The translations under genes and the position numbers were made by a program. A stretch of 64,000 bases of DNA from Liolophura sinensis (Eukaryota; Mollusca; Polyplacophora; Chitonida; Chitonidae). Of the stretch, positions 25,901 to 37,851 are shown one piece after another. The notes under the pieces are model-generated. The model ran no database searches. It was not told the DNA's origin and was given only the letters and a program-made list of their open reading frames with translations. The number at the start of each line of letters is the position of its first letter. The first letter of the stretch is position 1. The stretch covers positions 5,265,338 through 5,329,337 of the forward strand of contig NC_088302.1 in the NCBI RefSeq assembly GCF_032854445.1, written 5' to 3'.

Positions 25901-28900
25901 CAGAAGGCTCTCAAGTCTGATGCCGCAAAAAGGTAAGTGATATTTGTCAGTGGGTTCTTCGTGATTGTATTTGATTATTTGATTCTTCTTTTACTACCAC
26001 ATTTTAAGTATAAGTTGATTCAGCTAATATGAGCAAAAGCTATATAAGCTATAAAAGCAGTATAGATGTATCTAGGTTGATATGTTTGCTGAATGTGTTA
26101 AGATAAAGGCTTCTAAATTATACTGTAATATTGATAGAACACAAGTGTAAAGTTATAAAAGCTTTGCTCTTTTGTGAAAAATCTGGACATAAAAGGAATA
26201 GGATGCACATATTTTGTTGCCCCCCACATTTGCTCACAGTGGATACTAGGGATATCACCATGGAACTGGAGCTTTTGGGTGTTGAGTACTTTATTGTTCA
26301 CCTATAGCTAACTTTGACTTGCAGAAGCACTGGGGATAAGGTTGGCTTTACGGAGTTATATGAAGCAGTGAAAATTACCTCCAACGCAAAAGAGGAGGAG
26401 GATGTAGATATCAGTGATGTGAAGGATGCAGCAATGGAGGTTGTTAGACAGGGCAAAGAATTAACAAAAGAGGATGCCAAACTCAAGTATCCTTTGCAAT
26501 GTGTGCAGTTTTCCTATCCCCGCCCTCCAGATAATTGTCAGATATGGAAACATGATGCTTAAATGTTTGAAAGTGTTTTTGTAGACCAATTGACCAGAAG
26601 TACTGACAGTCTTAATCTATTTTGAAAAAAAAACAAAAACATGTGAGCACATACTTTGTGTGTGAGGATACACAGATTACATTTGAAAATCACAAGATAG
26701 CATCTTTTTGGGGAAGATGTCCTATGTGGACTTGTCCAAGATTTTTGTGCAGTAAATCCTACTGTTTTGCCCTTTGTGATTGGCTGGCTACTTCTGTTCA
26801 AATTCAAAATCTCGGTTGTCTGTTAGGTCTTCTTGGCCACTTCTCTCCTGATGTAATCTGGTTACTACTGGTTACAAACATTGTTAAAACCTCAGAAAGG
26901 TATCCTTCTTTTGATAATAGAGAGTCTGTTACATTACAGAGTGCATGTATGGACTAATCTTCTCTACATGACCTGTGTAATATTCTGTACATGACCTGTA
27001 AAATGTTCTGTACATGACCTGTGTAATATTCTGTACATAACCTGTGTATTATTGTGTACATGACCTGTGTAATATTCTGTACCTGACACTTGACCTGTGT
27101 AATATTCTGTACATAACCTGTGTATTATTGTGTACATGATTTGTGTAATATTCTGTACCTGGCACTTGACGTGTGTAATATTCTGTACATAACCTGTGTA
27201 TTATTGTGTACATGATTTGTGTAATATTCTGTACATGACCTGTGTGGTATTCTGTATATGTACATGACCTGTGTATTAAATGCTACAATGTCATTTATAC
27301 CCGCCATGATTTTACCCTTTACTGTGCAACTCAGCCAGAAAACTGCTGTGAAAGTTGTGGTAAGTAGAATGTTCATGACAATTTGTTTTCAAAACAGAGC
27401 AGTATATGTACATGTGTATGTACATTGACATTCAGAACAAACACTAATTTTGTCAGTGTAGAGAAATGGATGCCTGGAATTTGCGGTAAGAAGTTGTCAG
27501 AGGAAGCCGACCATGAAGACTGTAGTGTGTAATATCCTTTAGTCCTGGATATTATTTCAGTGTATGTTTAAGAACTCCTCCAGTTCTGAGAGAACCTAGA
27601 CTGAATTGTTAAAGTTGTGTGAATGACGTCTTTATGTTGAACAGACGGACACCATGGTTCAAAAAGATTTATAGTATAATGGAAAACAAAAAAAATATTT
27701 GCACAATTTGCTATATGTGAAATAAATGTAATTTCTGATATGACATTGAATTGAGCAGATGTTTGTATAAATGTTATTCTCTAAAGTGGGTGAAGTTCAT
27801 TATGTGTGGACAGCATTTTGAAAAGCAATCCAGACTGAACTGGTGAGTCAGTATTGGAATATACATGTGTGTTGCTTGTTCCTCAGGCCCCTGGGACCGG
27901 TCAGATTGGAGAGGGAGGACCCAACTCATGGTTGTTAGATGAGGACTTGGAGAAAGACTTGGAGCAAGAGGAGGCCATTTTGCAGAAGAAGGGAGATAAC
28001 TCTGCAACCAAGAGCATCCCAATTGCTCCTGCAGGTGGAGGTGAGTTGATGGGTCATATTTAGATAATGTCACAATAAACAATAGTGTACTTGTCTATTG
28101 TGAATTGATTTTACTTCCTGTTTGAACAAAAACTGTCTGTTACATATTTCTGAAACAGATAATGGTTAGCGTATGTGAAAATGGGGAAGTTTTATCAGTA
28201 ATGGGGAACTTGTAAAACTCCTTCCCACCTGTATCAAGACAGTCCAGAGCTGTGAACTCATTAATTCTTCCCTTTATTACGTCACAATTATTGGTGCATG
28301 TGTGCTCATAAAACTCCTTCCCCCCGTATCAAGACAGTCCAAACCCGTGAACTCATTAATTCTTCCCTTTATTATGTCACAGTTATGGGTGTATATGTGC
28401 TCATAAAACTCCTTCCCCCCTGTATCAAGACAGTCCAAAGCCGTGAACTCATTAATTCTTCCCTTTATTACATCACAATTATGGGTGCATGTGTGCTCAT
28501 AAAACTCCTTTCCCCCTGTATCAAGACAGTCCAAAGCCGTGAACTCATTAATTCTTCCCTTTATTACATCACAGTTATGGGTGTATGTGCGCTCATAAAA
28601 CATATATGAAGTACACAGGCACTGTAATGTCACAGAAGAAAGTGATGAGTTCTCCTGTCATTTGGACCTTCTGTGTAGCTGGTCCTGGAGTCTCCCAGTG
28701 ATATAAATACATGGTGATTATTTAATTGTTTATTTTGCACCATTTAGAAGAGCGTGTGGATGATTATTGAGAAATTAACATGATCAGTCTCCCATGGACA
28801 TGACAATCTTTTTGTCATAAATCTAATTGTGTGTTTCATGGTGTAAGGATTGGTGTGTGGGAACCTCTTTTCTAAAGTGCCACATGTGCTTGAATCCTCC

Positions 28901-30232
28901 TTGTGCACATTTGGTTGTGAATTTAAGGCGAAAAGTTCGTTACCACCATGGTATATGTGAAACAATGAGTATTGAGTAATTTTGTTAGTGATCTTTACAG
29001 ATATGGATGATGACAGTGAGGAAGAGCCTGTTGTTTTAAACAATGAAGATTTGTATGTCCAAAGAAGGTCAGTTTGTCTTGTGAAATATGAAATTGGTTT
29101 TACACGATTATGATTTGTACCTATTAAGATCAACTATAAAAACATCTGCCCTAGTGTTTTCTGACTATTTTGAACACCAAAGAGCAAATATGGATGTACT
29201 CCCAAACAATTTGTTTAAAATCAAACTGTGCAAAGGTGGTTGGTGGATGGTGGTCATTTGGTCAGTTTTCAGTGCTTGATGAAAGGATGCCCGTTGTAAG
29301 TTTGATTTATTTATTTGGTGTTTTACGCCATAGTCAACAATAATTTACTTATATGACAGCAGCCAGCATTAAGGTGGGAGGAAATTGGGCAGAGCAGCCG
29401 CATGGGTGAGAGCATTCTGAATCATAAATGGGACTTATTTTCATCTTTGCAAGATTGAGAGGATGTGTTTAAAGTGAAACTAGTGAGGGCCAGCTGGAAG
29501 ACCATTGAAATCAACTTTCAAAACTGCACATTTATTGTCAGCCCACCTACCCCCCATCCCCTCCAATAGCTCTAAGTCTCTCTGTATGAGTGTGTGTAGC
29601 TGATCCACGAATAGACTTCTCCCACCCGTAAGGGAGGACTAGTTCCTGAATTAGGTGATGTTGTCTAGCTACAGCTAGTGTTACTGTATTCAGTGTCCAG
29701 TTTGTCTGTTACATGGCAAGGCAGGGTCATCTCCGCCATTGAGATATTCTACAGCACAACATAAAGAAATAGCCAGTGGCATTCGCAGGTATCTGATTGA
29801 TGCCTGCACTCTGAGGTGGGTTAAACGGGCGCGAGATGTGCAGTCATTGAAACCTGCACTATGAAAAGTGAGGAAATGTTGCCGAAAATTGCATTTGTTG
29901 AGAAGAAATGAAAAAATCATGGGTGGAAAATGGATCAAGCAAATAAATACAGTATGAAAGTGAATAAATCATTATTTGAAGCGGTGTACCTTGCAAATGC
30001 ATCCGTAGAAGATATGAATGTACTTGTGCCAGCAGGGCGTGTATTGAGATTGCTCTTTCTGCAAAAATTCACTCATGTAAAAACCAAATTCTAATAACTC
30101 AGTTCTTACAATTTTTGCAGGGAGATGAAAATAGAAACTCCTGACGAGTCTTCAGTCAAGAAAACATCCCAAGGAGCCAAGGCTACTTCTCCAGCACCAA
30201 AGGCGAAAAAAAAGAAAAAGAGGAAATCATGA
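16949..30232 (+). CDS. EXOSC9: Exosome complex component RRP45 (EXOSC9), complete, 14 exons
   Basis: EXOSC9 is one of six RNase PH-like ring subunits of the RNA exosome, acting in 3'-5' RNA decay in nucleus and cytoplasm; the animal ring subunits are structural rather than catalytic. Exons: 16949-17014, 18476-18570, 18778-18897, 19511-19613, 20207-20304, 20850-20889, 21742-21824, 22343-22475, 25844-25932, 26325-26486, 27335-27359, 27887-28040, 29001-29067, 30121-30232. The phases agree throughout and give about 448 aa; human is about 439. Landmarks: MREIPLSSCERDFIL start, RLDGRQPYDYR, GILFTNVELSPMA, CIDTESLCIVAGEKV, RVDVHVLNHEGN, RRPDVTVNGDEV, MNKHREICTLQ, then VLRCSNIAVVKVTEITEL. After the fold come acidic DMDDDSEEEP and a lysine-rich end. 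Introns after exons 4 and 8 begin with tandem copies of the exon end. The donor of exon 10 (GTATCC) is weak. Confidence 0.95.
17251..17522 (-). mobile_element. SINE family A, full length
   Basis: From the T-rich tail at the left through the central domain (ATTATGGTGGGAGGAAACTGG) to the tRNA-like head, read on the minus strand as GGGGCCTCTGTGGCTTGGTGG with a B-box-like GAGTTCAAGTCC. Short TTGATT repeats flank it. It lies in EXOSC9 intron 1. Confidence 0.88.
17880..18085. repeat. 36-bp tandem repeat, about 5-6 copies
   Basis: The unit is close to TGTCATTGTGGACTGTGCTG followed by TTACTATGGCAACATA. Thirty-six is a multiple of three, so spurious open frames appear on both strands. It lies in EXOSC9 intron 1. 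Confidence 0.9.
19557..20155 (+). repeat. 82-bp array derived from EXOSC9 exon 4 and its donor
   Basis: The first copy is the real exon end (AGTCCAGGTGTATTGATACA through GGGGAAAAG|GTGTGTATGTAC). About seven further copies follow in the intron, each keeping roughly 55 nt of exon and 27 nt of intron, including most of the 5' splice site. Copies differ by substitutions and small indels. Confidence 0.92.
21958..22120 (+). mobile_element. possible tRNA-derived SINE (family D)
   Basis: GGCCCAGCACTGGCTGAGTT resembles a tRNA head with an A-box, and GTGTTCAAATCC resembles a B-box 55 bp later. There is only one clear copy in the window, so the family status is uncertain. Confidence 0.4.
22410..24100 (+). 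repeat. 120-bp array derived from EXOSC9 exon 8 and its donor, 14 units
   Basis: Each unit holds the exon end encoding HREICTLQMTGDMLLLKDQ, the donor CAG|GTAAAC, and about 63 bp of intron. Copies start at 22419 and every 120 bp to 23979. Identity is very high. Each unit also holds a second CAAAGACCAGGTA, so two donor-like sites per unit. The exon frame is open from 22343 to 24257. Confidence 0.96.
24101..25670 (+). repeat. degenerate flank of the EXOSC9 array, about 54-bp units
   Basis: Mostly short units (GTACACATGTGTAAATAGTT, then CAGACAGGCAGACATCACAT, then GCCACAAAGACCAG) that lack the exon piece. Exon-containing copies reappear, more diverged, near 24413, 24536, 24655 and 25217. A SINE interrupts the array. 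Confidence 0.88.
24820..25093 (-). mobile_element. SINE family A, full length, inserted in the array
   Basis: Complete element from T-rich tail to tRNA-like head (minus strand GGGGCCTCCGTGGCTCAGTT). A perfect 12-bp target duplication AGACCAAGTAAA lies at 808-819 and 094-105 of the 24 kb and 25 kb segments (24808-24819, 25094-25105). Confidence 0.95.
26955..27285. repeat. about 23-bp tandem repeat
   Basis: Units like ACATGACCTGTGTAATATTC + TGT, about a dozen irregular copies, in the EXOSC9 intron between exons 10 and 11. Confidence 0.88.
28180..28710 (+). repeat. interspersed element (family E) with internal 96-bp tandem expansion
   Basis: Four 96-bp units (AACTCATTAATTCTTCCCTT, then TATTACGTCACAATTA) are followed by a unique tail (ATGTCACAGAAGAAAGTGAT to GGTCCTGGAGTCTCCCAG). 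The same core and tail, without the tandem expansion, occur at 47935-48125. It lies in the EXOSC9 intron between exons 12 and 13. Confidence 0.75.
29301..29427 (-). mobile_element. SINE family A, internally deleted
   Basis: Tail and central domain (GTGTTTTACGCCATAGTC, CAGCATTAAGGTGGGAGG) join directly to sequence near the head (CCGCATGGGTGAGAG). Confidence 0.75.
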
Positions 30233-30381
30233 AGTCTTGAAATCATGAAGTCCTGTGGTCATTAAAGCCTGTGACCTGTGACTGAGTGTTTGTGCGCCAG
30301 TCAGTGCCGTACTTTTTATTGTGAATACAACTCATAAATTTTGACCATGTTGCATTTTTTTTTTTTTGCAATTTTTAAAAG

Positions 30382-30387
30382 AATAAA
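30382..30387 (+). terminator. candidate EXOSC9 polyadenylation signal
   Basis: AATAAA lies 150 nt after the EXOSC9 stop codon in an A/T-rich stretch (gaataaataaaat), with a second AATAAA around 30430. It is the first canonical hexamer downstream of the stop. Confidence 0.5.
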
Positions 30388-30835
30388 TAAAATTTCTGTG
30401 GACACAGCTACTTGTTTTTATGTACACTAAAAATAAATGTTCCATTTCCTCTATGTATTATTTGTTTGGTGTTTTACGCTCTACTTCACTTATGACAGCG
30501 GCCCGCATTAGGGTGGGAGAAAACCAGCATACTCCTTAAAGCACATTAGCCACTCTCTAGACACGCCTTACATCACTGCCACCACTACACCAGTTTAACA
30601 TCTGGGAACTTTGCCATGCATATGGGTTTGTCTTATTGACACCACCAATGGCCTCATGTGGACCTATAAGTAACGCTTATCAGTTGTTAATCTTGTGTGT
30701 ACTTTGGATGAGAATAAATGTTTATCAAGTATTAATAGAAATAAAAGGTGGAGAAATTGTTTTCCAACATCAGTTCCCATTGCACTGTTCCAGATTTCTG
30801 TTCAAACTTGCATAGTGATGTGCAGTAACAAATAA
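30388..30835. other. EXOSC9 3' flank with SINE fragment
   Basis: A short SINE A fragment (GGTGTTTTACGCTCTACTTC) lies at about 30462-30530. Otherwise unique. Confidence 0.5.
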
Positions 30836-31350
30836 GGAGAGCACAGGCAGAGGCTGGTGGAGCCCACGATCAACCACAGGCGACTCAGACATTCCCATGT
30901 ACAATAGAGTGAGTGAGTGCTTGGGGTTTAACGTCGTACTCAACAATTTTTCAGTCATGACGACGAAGGAATCATTAGGGTGCATGTACGTGTAATGTGC
31001 CTCCTTGTTGCAGGACGGATTTCCACCGCTCTTATTTAGTGCTGCTTCACTGAGACGACTTACCGAAGGCAAGTAAGCCGCCCCGCCCGAGCCATTATAC
31101 TGATACGGGTCAACCAGTCGTTGCACTATCCCCTTCATGCTGAACGCCAAGCGAGGAAGTTACAACTTCCTCTTTTAAAGTCTTAGGTGTGACTCGATCA
31201 AGGATTGATCCTGGATCTACCGGTCCCGAAGCGGACACTCTACCAACTGTGCTATCCGGGCCGGTCCATGTACAATAGAGTAAGCCAGTATGAGCTCAAG
31301 TTCAGTAATGCCGAGAGGCCGTTTTTACTGCGCTGTGCTAGCACATTTGT
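30836..31350 (-). mobile_element. SINE family A copy split by a nested SINE
   Basis: Left part (about 30836-30910, GAGCCCACGATCAACCACAG to CATTCCCATGTACAATAGAG) and right part (about 31282-31345, AAGCCAGTATGAGCTCAAGT to GAGAGGCC) are adjacent segments of the family A consensus, separated by a family B element. Confidence 0.75.
30911..31265 (-). mobile_element. SINE family B, full length, nested
   Basis: The tRNA-like head on the minus strand reads GCCCGGATAGCACAGTTGGT with a B-box-like GGATCAATCC; the tail ends in CACTCACTCAC. A perfect 16-bp target duplication CCATGTACAATAGAGT lies at 30895-30910 and 31266-31281. Confidence 0.92.
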
Positions 31351-33796
31351 CACTACCCCGGTGGCTATTCCCCCTGGGAGTAGGGATAGTGTTGGAGATT
31401 ATTAGATATTACAAGTACTTTTGCTTCAACCATTGTGCATGTTGAAGTTAGGTTTTCTTTTTATATCTTGTGGAGGTGGTGCTAGGGTGAAGGGGGACTG
31501 AGCCATAGAATGATTTTAGCACAATGGATTAATTTCTACTGTAATATAAACTTCAGCCATTATTATAATGCTTAGTCACTGGCAGGATGCACGCAGCACG
31601 CCCACCGAAGCTTACAGGTGCAGTTCTGGGAATGAAGTCTTTACACGAGGACTGCATGGTATTTACTCCTGTGTGCTACACTCAAATATACTGCAAGTTG
31701 CAGAGATTCGAATTTATAACTTATACTTCAGCTGTACATAAATGGCGTGGCTTAAGGTTGGCCTCCAGCCGGTAAAGCTGGCAGTATAGCAATGTTAAAA
31801 CAAAATGTTGGCAGGCAGGGGATGGTATCTCAAGTGCTTACAGGTTTTGTGCCAATTTTATTTTTTTTGGGGGTAAATTTACATTTCTGCACCATTTTGT
31901 ACGTAGTTAAAAATTTTGAGTTCGGTCCAGATGCAGATTGTTTTTTTTAACCCAGTGTTACTACCCATTTGGAAGTTACCAGATTAAACTGTTCCAGCAA
32001 CCAGCTTGATGTAGACATTGTGAGCAGCTTATTTTTGACACTTAAAGTGTAAGCTGTATGTGGTTGTATGGCACAGTAATGAACAAATTTGAGCATATAT
32101 TTTGTGGTTGAAGACATTTTCTACATAGTGTAAATATTAAGTTACCGTCATTAGTCTTTCACAGGTGAGCTCTTTGGAAGCCTTGCCACTAAATGCAAGT
32201 CTGGAAATTTCTAAAAATCGTAGGATAAGATATCTACGAAAATTGGGGTTACTCAAGTACTTTCAACCTTTGGTGTAAAAAAGGTACACCCACAAAAGTA
32301 GGGAATATAGGGTCAGACACTGAATGTGAGGTACACCTGCAAAAGTAGGGAATATAGGGTCAGACTGTTCTGCTGCAGCATCAGCAGAGGCAATCCCCAG
32401 CCCTTGTTTATAGTGTCCACACTGTCATTCTTACAATGGGTAAAACGCCAATCCCAAAATGATTTTGCAAATACTTCTCCAATCAGATTCAAGGATCCAG
32501 TGCAAAGGTGATCAGAAAAAAAAAAAAAAAAAATCAACTGTCAAAGTATGCATTTAGTTAAGGTAAAGAAATTAAAAAAGCCATTTTCAAATGTATAGGT
32601 CTTTATTTTGTTGTGTTAGTACCATAGCTGTACAAAACAGTTGTCCTTTGAGACAAACATAAAAAACATGCTAATCTTAAAATATTGTACAAATATTAAC
32701 CAATGCACTGTACAGAATTGGACAGCTGACTTTTAGAGCAGATTCCTATGGGCAGAAAAGTGCCAAACGTAAAGCCTCCAAAACAAGAAAAAAAACGATT
32801 CATTTTTCAAGTACCCAAGAATTAAAATTTTGAAACAATAAACAGAACTTGAGCTTTGGCATAGTTTAAAACAAAAACAAAACAAAATTAAAAATAATGG
32901 AGGCTTCCCTTTAGGCTCAGTTATGCTTTCTAATATACTACTTTAAGTTATCTGTTCTACAAGCAGGTATCCAATCCTAATAAATACTGATTTGGACATT
33001 GTCTAAAATGAAGGTCTTTATCAGGGATGAAAATTAATAATGCATAAAAGTCGTACATGATTGAACGTTTCTATCACCAGTCACTTTCTCATTCATTTTT
33101 CATTCACACATGGTTAAAATATCTGTAGACGAGTAATTACATCGTAAAGGAATCGCTAAAAATCATTTCCACATGATAGCTAGAAAATGATCATGATTAT
33201 GATGCTTTGTAAATATTGCATTTCCTATTCTAGCATCACATAAAAATCTAAGTATCAAAAGAGCTGACTCAGTCCAGCATAAATTTAGTTGTGTAAATCC
33301 AGAAGGTGGGAGGGGGGTGGAAAAAAAAAAAAATTTTTTTTTAGAGATTTAAGAAAATCCAAAAATATTAGAATTTTTTAACTAGCTGTATGGGTTTCAT
33401 CCTGGAAAACCTGTAAATATTGTTCAATATCTGACTAGAGCATTTGTTACTGAAGTCCAGATTGGTTAAGTATTACTTTGAAGCTACATTTTCAAAATTA
33501 CTGGCTATAGTAATTTCCTCGAAAACCCCGCCTGGTGAAATCTTTGGACCGAGTCAGCTCCTTAAAGGGGAGAAAAAAAAAAAAAAAAAAAAAAAAAAAA
33601 ACACAATTGTCCACTGTTATGCTCTGAAGGATGAGCCCATTTCAGGAAACACAGACAGCTTAAAATCAACTGGTTCTCCAGTATTGAAACAAGCCACATG
33701 TGCAAAGTGAACATGGGCCCCTGATACCCTAGGAGTAAATGAAAGAACAATGGCATTTTGGGGAAATGTCCAATGGAAGTACAGCACTGAGATTGG
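31351..33796. other. region between converging EXOSC9 and cyclin A 3' ends
   Basis: No gene was recognised. It includes a probable cyclin A 3' UTR (33796 down to about 32590) and a direct duplication near 32285-32375 in which AAAAGTAGGGAATATAGGGT appears twice. Poly(A) tracts occur at 32518-32533 and 33574-33600. Confidence 0.45.
32602..32607 (-). terminator. candidate cyclin A polyadenylation signal
   Basis: TTTATT on the plus strand is AATAAA on the minus strand, about 1.2 kb beyond the cyclin A stop. It would leave more than 2 kb between the EXOSC9 and cyclin A 3' ends. Confidence 0.35.
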
Positions 33797-36700
33797 CTAC
33801 AATGGTAGCGACATGGGAGGTTGCATGAGCGACACCTGGTGGAATCTGCAACAGAGAAAGGGCAATGGATGCAAGTTGAGTTTATTTGGAAAAATAGAGT
33901 GAAAGAAACAAACTTTCAATTATATTTTTTGAAAAATTGTGAAAACATAAAAAGTTTGGTGCATGTAAATACATAAATGATTGGTTACATCTGCCTTCAA
34001 TTTGGTGTGCATGCATGTAATTTGCAGCTTTTTTAAAAGCAGAAATGAACGAATACAAGTCCCATCATGCAAAACAATTATACATGTATGCAAGACTAGT
34101 ATATTTGGCTTACTTTGGTTGTCTGTATTTCTCCTGCACAGCCTGTTGTGCGTGGTTTGGAGACTCACAGAAGGTACGATGTAACTGGTGCAGGCATTCA
34201 CTCAACTGAGGGATGTCATAACCAGTCTCTTGGACCATTTGACTAGACTGAAGAGAAAAGGATGGCGGAAACTTCAGTAATAACAAAAAGAATATTTGGA
34301 TTCTTAGTATGGTCCATGTTAAAAATGGGTCAAATTAAAACAGATCGATCAAGTAAGCTACTTGGATGCATATTAAAAAAAAAAACAAACTTTTACTACC
34401 CAGCTGTTTAGAACAGAATTATGATGTAAAAACGAGTTTATAGCTTTGGACCTTTTCGTTACAAGCAGGACATTTTTATAAGTTCCCCGGTTCTCGTGTC
34501 TAATGTACCACGAGGTATTTTAAACACATCGAGGCTTACCCAGGCTTCTTTCTGGAATGTGTGGTTGGCTAAACAGACAGCAGCTGCAGCTATCGTACTG
34601 GGCAAGAACTTCATATAAGTCTCAGCATCTATCAACGTCGATTCAATCAAGAACTGAAAATTGGGAAAAAAAAAAAAAAGAAAAAAAGTCAGATTTAAGG
34701 TATGGAGGCATGGCCTGGTCAGCATATATGGCAATCAGGAATAGGCCTGTTGGTTGCACCGATAACTAAAATGTTGGGGGTTATGCAACATTATCTGAAT
34801 TATTATTCGATTATCTGAATATTCGGTATGACGGGACAATTCCAAAACTGTCTTCTCTCCAGTTGGTTTGAACATTGTTATGCAAATTTTGCCAGGCAAT
34901 TCTCAGTAGCCGAGAAGATATTTCAAATATTAGTCCTACATTAAAGTAAATAAATTACCCACCATAGCCAGAGCCTCCACTTTCTCATCAGCACCACATT
35001 GCTTAACAAAGCGCTCACAGAACCAGTTAATGGTGGGGACTGCCACATCAAAAGACAGAACCTTCAACACCAAGTGCTCCATTCGTAATACCTGAAAAGA
35101 TTAGGTTAAACAATTTACGGGTAAAATATAACTTGAACTCCAGAAAAAAACAAAAAAAAACAAACAAACATTCACATCTTGCTTCTTAAATGTCTCGGTA
35201 TAACAATGTGGCCATTACCTGCTTCTTTGAATAGGTGTCGTCAGTGATGTAAACAAATTCCCCAACATCTGGTGGATAAATTTCTTCATATTTTCTGTAG
35301 GAAAAAAAAAAACGGAGCGCAACAAAGTTAATTAATGTATATTAGGGAATGAAGGATATGTTTTATAAGCATACTGGATTAAACTTTCAGCCTTACAAGA
35401 CCATCCAACATAGCAATTCGAGAGCAACAGGGAGAAGTGGACAAAAAACTGGTCCATCTAGATGGACTCCTATGAATGTCCATTTTGAAATAGTGTCAAG
35501 ACCAAAAAAAAAAAAAAATGGCAAGGATTTCAAACTCCCATCTCCTCCAATTGTGGCATCATCTATGTAATTTTATGATGGAATCTGATACTATCCTATA
35601 AAACTTGCATGAGCGGTCATTGACTGCTAGAACTTCTGCGGTACCAAGTGCCTTGCTGTCTACAGCCACTTTGAAATGACATTTTCAGGTTTGAAATGCA
35701 ACAGACTTGGTATTGAAATCCAAGAATACTATTTCTATTGCCATCTCCAAGAACTTCAACCTTAATTCAATCCAAAACATGCTGTGAGTGCGGACCTCAC
35801 TGAGATCGTGGGAAGGTCTGTCAGCAACATGCAGATGTTAGTGGGTCCCTCCCCCTGTTTCCTGCCACCATAATGCTGGCCACCAAGTGAAATATTCGAC
35901 TATGGTGTAAAACACCAATCAAATAAACAAAAAGCAGATGACCAAATAGCAGACCATGCAAAACTGAACATTAAATAAAAAAAAAAATAGGCACCCTTGG
36001 AGGCCAGATCACTGTTCCTATCAAGGGAATTTAGGCAAACGTCTATCCAGAACTAGATAGCACTTACGCTGCCAAGAACATGCTGGCTGCTCCCACAAGT
36101 TGTAGCTTTCCTCTAAGGACGGACATATGTGAGAGAAACCGGTCAATGTAGTTAACAGCCAAGAACAGAGTTTCCCTGTGAAGCTTGTATTCCTCTGCAA
36201 CCTCTACTAGCCAGTCTACCAATATACACCTCATGTTAGTCGTGATATCTGGCTGCTTCTTCATGTAACCAGCTTTTGGACGATTTCTGGTCTGAAAATG
36301 GAAAAGGAAAAAAAAAAAAAATACATTAACAGCCGTGCATAACCACAGATTCAGTGAATGTTTTAGTCCAGGGGTCATCATTCAATATTTAAAAAAAAAA
36401 AAAAAAGCTCAAGGTGAAGACAAATAATTGAAGATAATTGACTCAATTACGAATATTTGCATGGTACAAATCTGACTATACCGGTATTTTAATTGTTGAA
36501 TTATTTTACTTTGACCTGTGGACATACCTCTGCTTCCCTTAAGTAAGCATAGATGTCTGCGGCATACTCTGGCACGCCCACTATTATGGCATCACGATCT
36601 GCTTTTTCATCCCTTTCTTCTATAGAAGTATCCAACACCATAGGAGATTCTGCAATAATATCGTATATCCAATGTTAAAAACTGACAATTATGATCCACA

Positions 36701-37635
36701 CGCTAACTTTACAATTCGCAGATTATGGCCGGGTTTACCATAATTTTTTCGTGATCGATTTATCTACATGGTCTTCGGTCAAGGAAATTGTAGGCTTCAT
36801 ACTTTGGTCATTTAATATTAGTGTTAATGCAGAAGACCTCTAGGAAAATTTGCGTTGGGCAAGTTATAAAACAAATGAAAATAAAAAGAAATTGACATAA
36901 CAAGGTTGGTAATAAAAATAAAAGCAGAACCGTTTAAACATTACGACAGTACTAAAAGCATACCAGTCTTTTCGTCTATAGATATGTCATGGTCGTCCAC
37001 CTGAGCTGTGGACAATGGCACCCTCGGTAGGGCGGTTATGGCGTCGTTCAACTCCAGCTTAGGCTCGGAAGATTCAGAAACCTGCGATCTCTGCCTTGTT
37101 TGAATTCCAACATTCTCTTGGTCAATGTGGATTTTGAACGACTGCAACTCTCCGAAAGCGGATTTTCCAGCAGCTTTCGTGAAAGCGTTCTCCTTATCCG
37201 AGCAAATTTCATTGGTGGATGCCTGCGCGGGACCAGAAAATGAAATATTAAATTCAAAAATCTAGAGATAAATAAGTGTCACGAGTTTAACACTTACACC
37301 ACAGATTAATACCACATTAAAATTTACAATTTCAACCATGAATGGACATATCTGTACACAAAGTTTTGGACGAGAAAGGAGAGCCGTTGAAAATTCAAAA
37401 GCGACATGGCTGCCGGCTTCAACAACAACATACATGTAGGCCTCACCTTAGCGGCTCTAAACGGCTGAATTCTTTGAGACTGGTTGGTAATAGTTCCCAA
37501 AGCTGCCCGTTTTGGTGCAATTGGTCCATTATTCCTAGTTTGAAAGTCTTCTCGTTTAGACCTTCTCTGCCCCTGAGCTCGAGTCTCCATGCTGTTCTCG
37601 TCCAGGGAAGGATTCACACTGGAGACCGAAAACAT
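33797..37635 (-). CDS. CCNA: Cyclin A, complete, 9 exons
   Basis: Cyclin A binds and activates CDK2/CDK1 in S phase and G2/M. Exons in transcript order: 37635-37447, 37222-36964, 36649-36528, 36291-36068, 35294-35219, 35091-34963, 34653-34540, 34247-34114, 33845-33797; all phases fit, giving 431 aa (human cyclin A2 is 432). The N-terminus has a destruction box RAALGTITN at residues 43-51 and a KEN box at 73-75. The cyclin fold follows: [19 protein letters not shown] with Met210 and Trp217 of the substrate-docking patch, [54 protein letters not shown]. The end [10 protein letters not shown] matches the family's terminal exon. MRCIL replaces the usual MRAIL. The ATG at 37635 is the first in frame, but the frame is open without ATG for about 260 nt upstream, so a further 5' exon is possible. 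Confidence 0.96.
35806..35930 (+). mobile_element. SINE family A, 5'-truncated
   Basis: GGGAAGGTCTGTCAGCAACA through CACCATAATGCTGGCCACC to AAAACACCAATCAAATAAAC. It lies in the cyclin A intron between exons 4 and 5. Confidence 0.82.
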
Positions 37636-37851
37636 GTCTATAGCTTGCGGGTGCGTGGAAAGAAGTAGATTTTTAGCGAAATCCCAACAACTCCTATCAA
37701 AGATGGTAGATTCCTCGTACAGACCAACAAGATGTTCAAGCTTCCCCAAGTCGACAAGATCTAATGTGCCTTCGTTTAAAGCGCTTGATATAAAATCTGG
37801 AGCAGTTGTGAAGACAATGAAGCTACTGACAGAACACTGAGAGGCAGCCCG

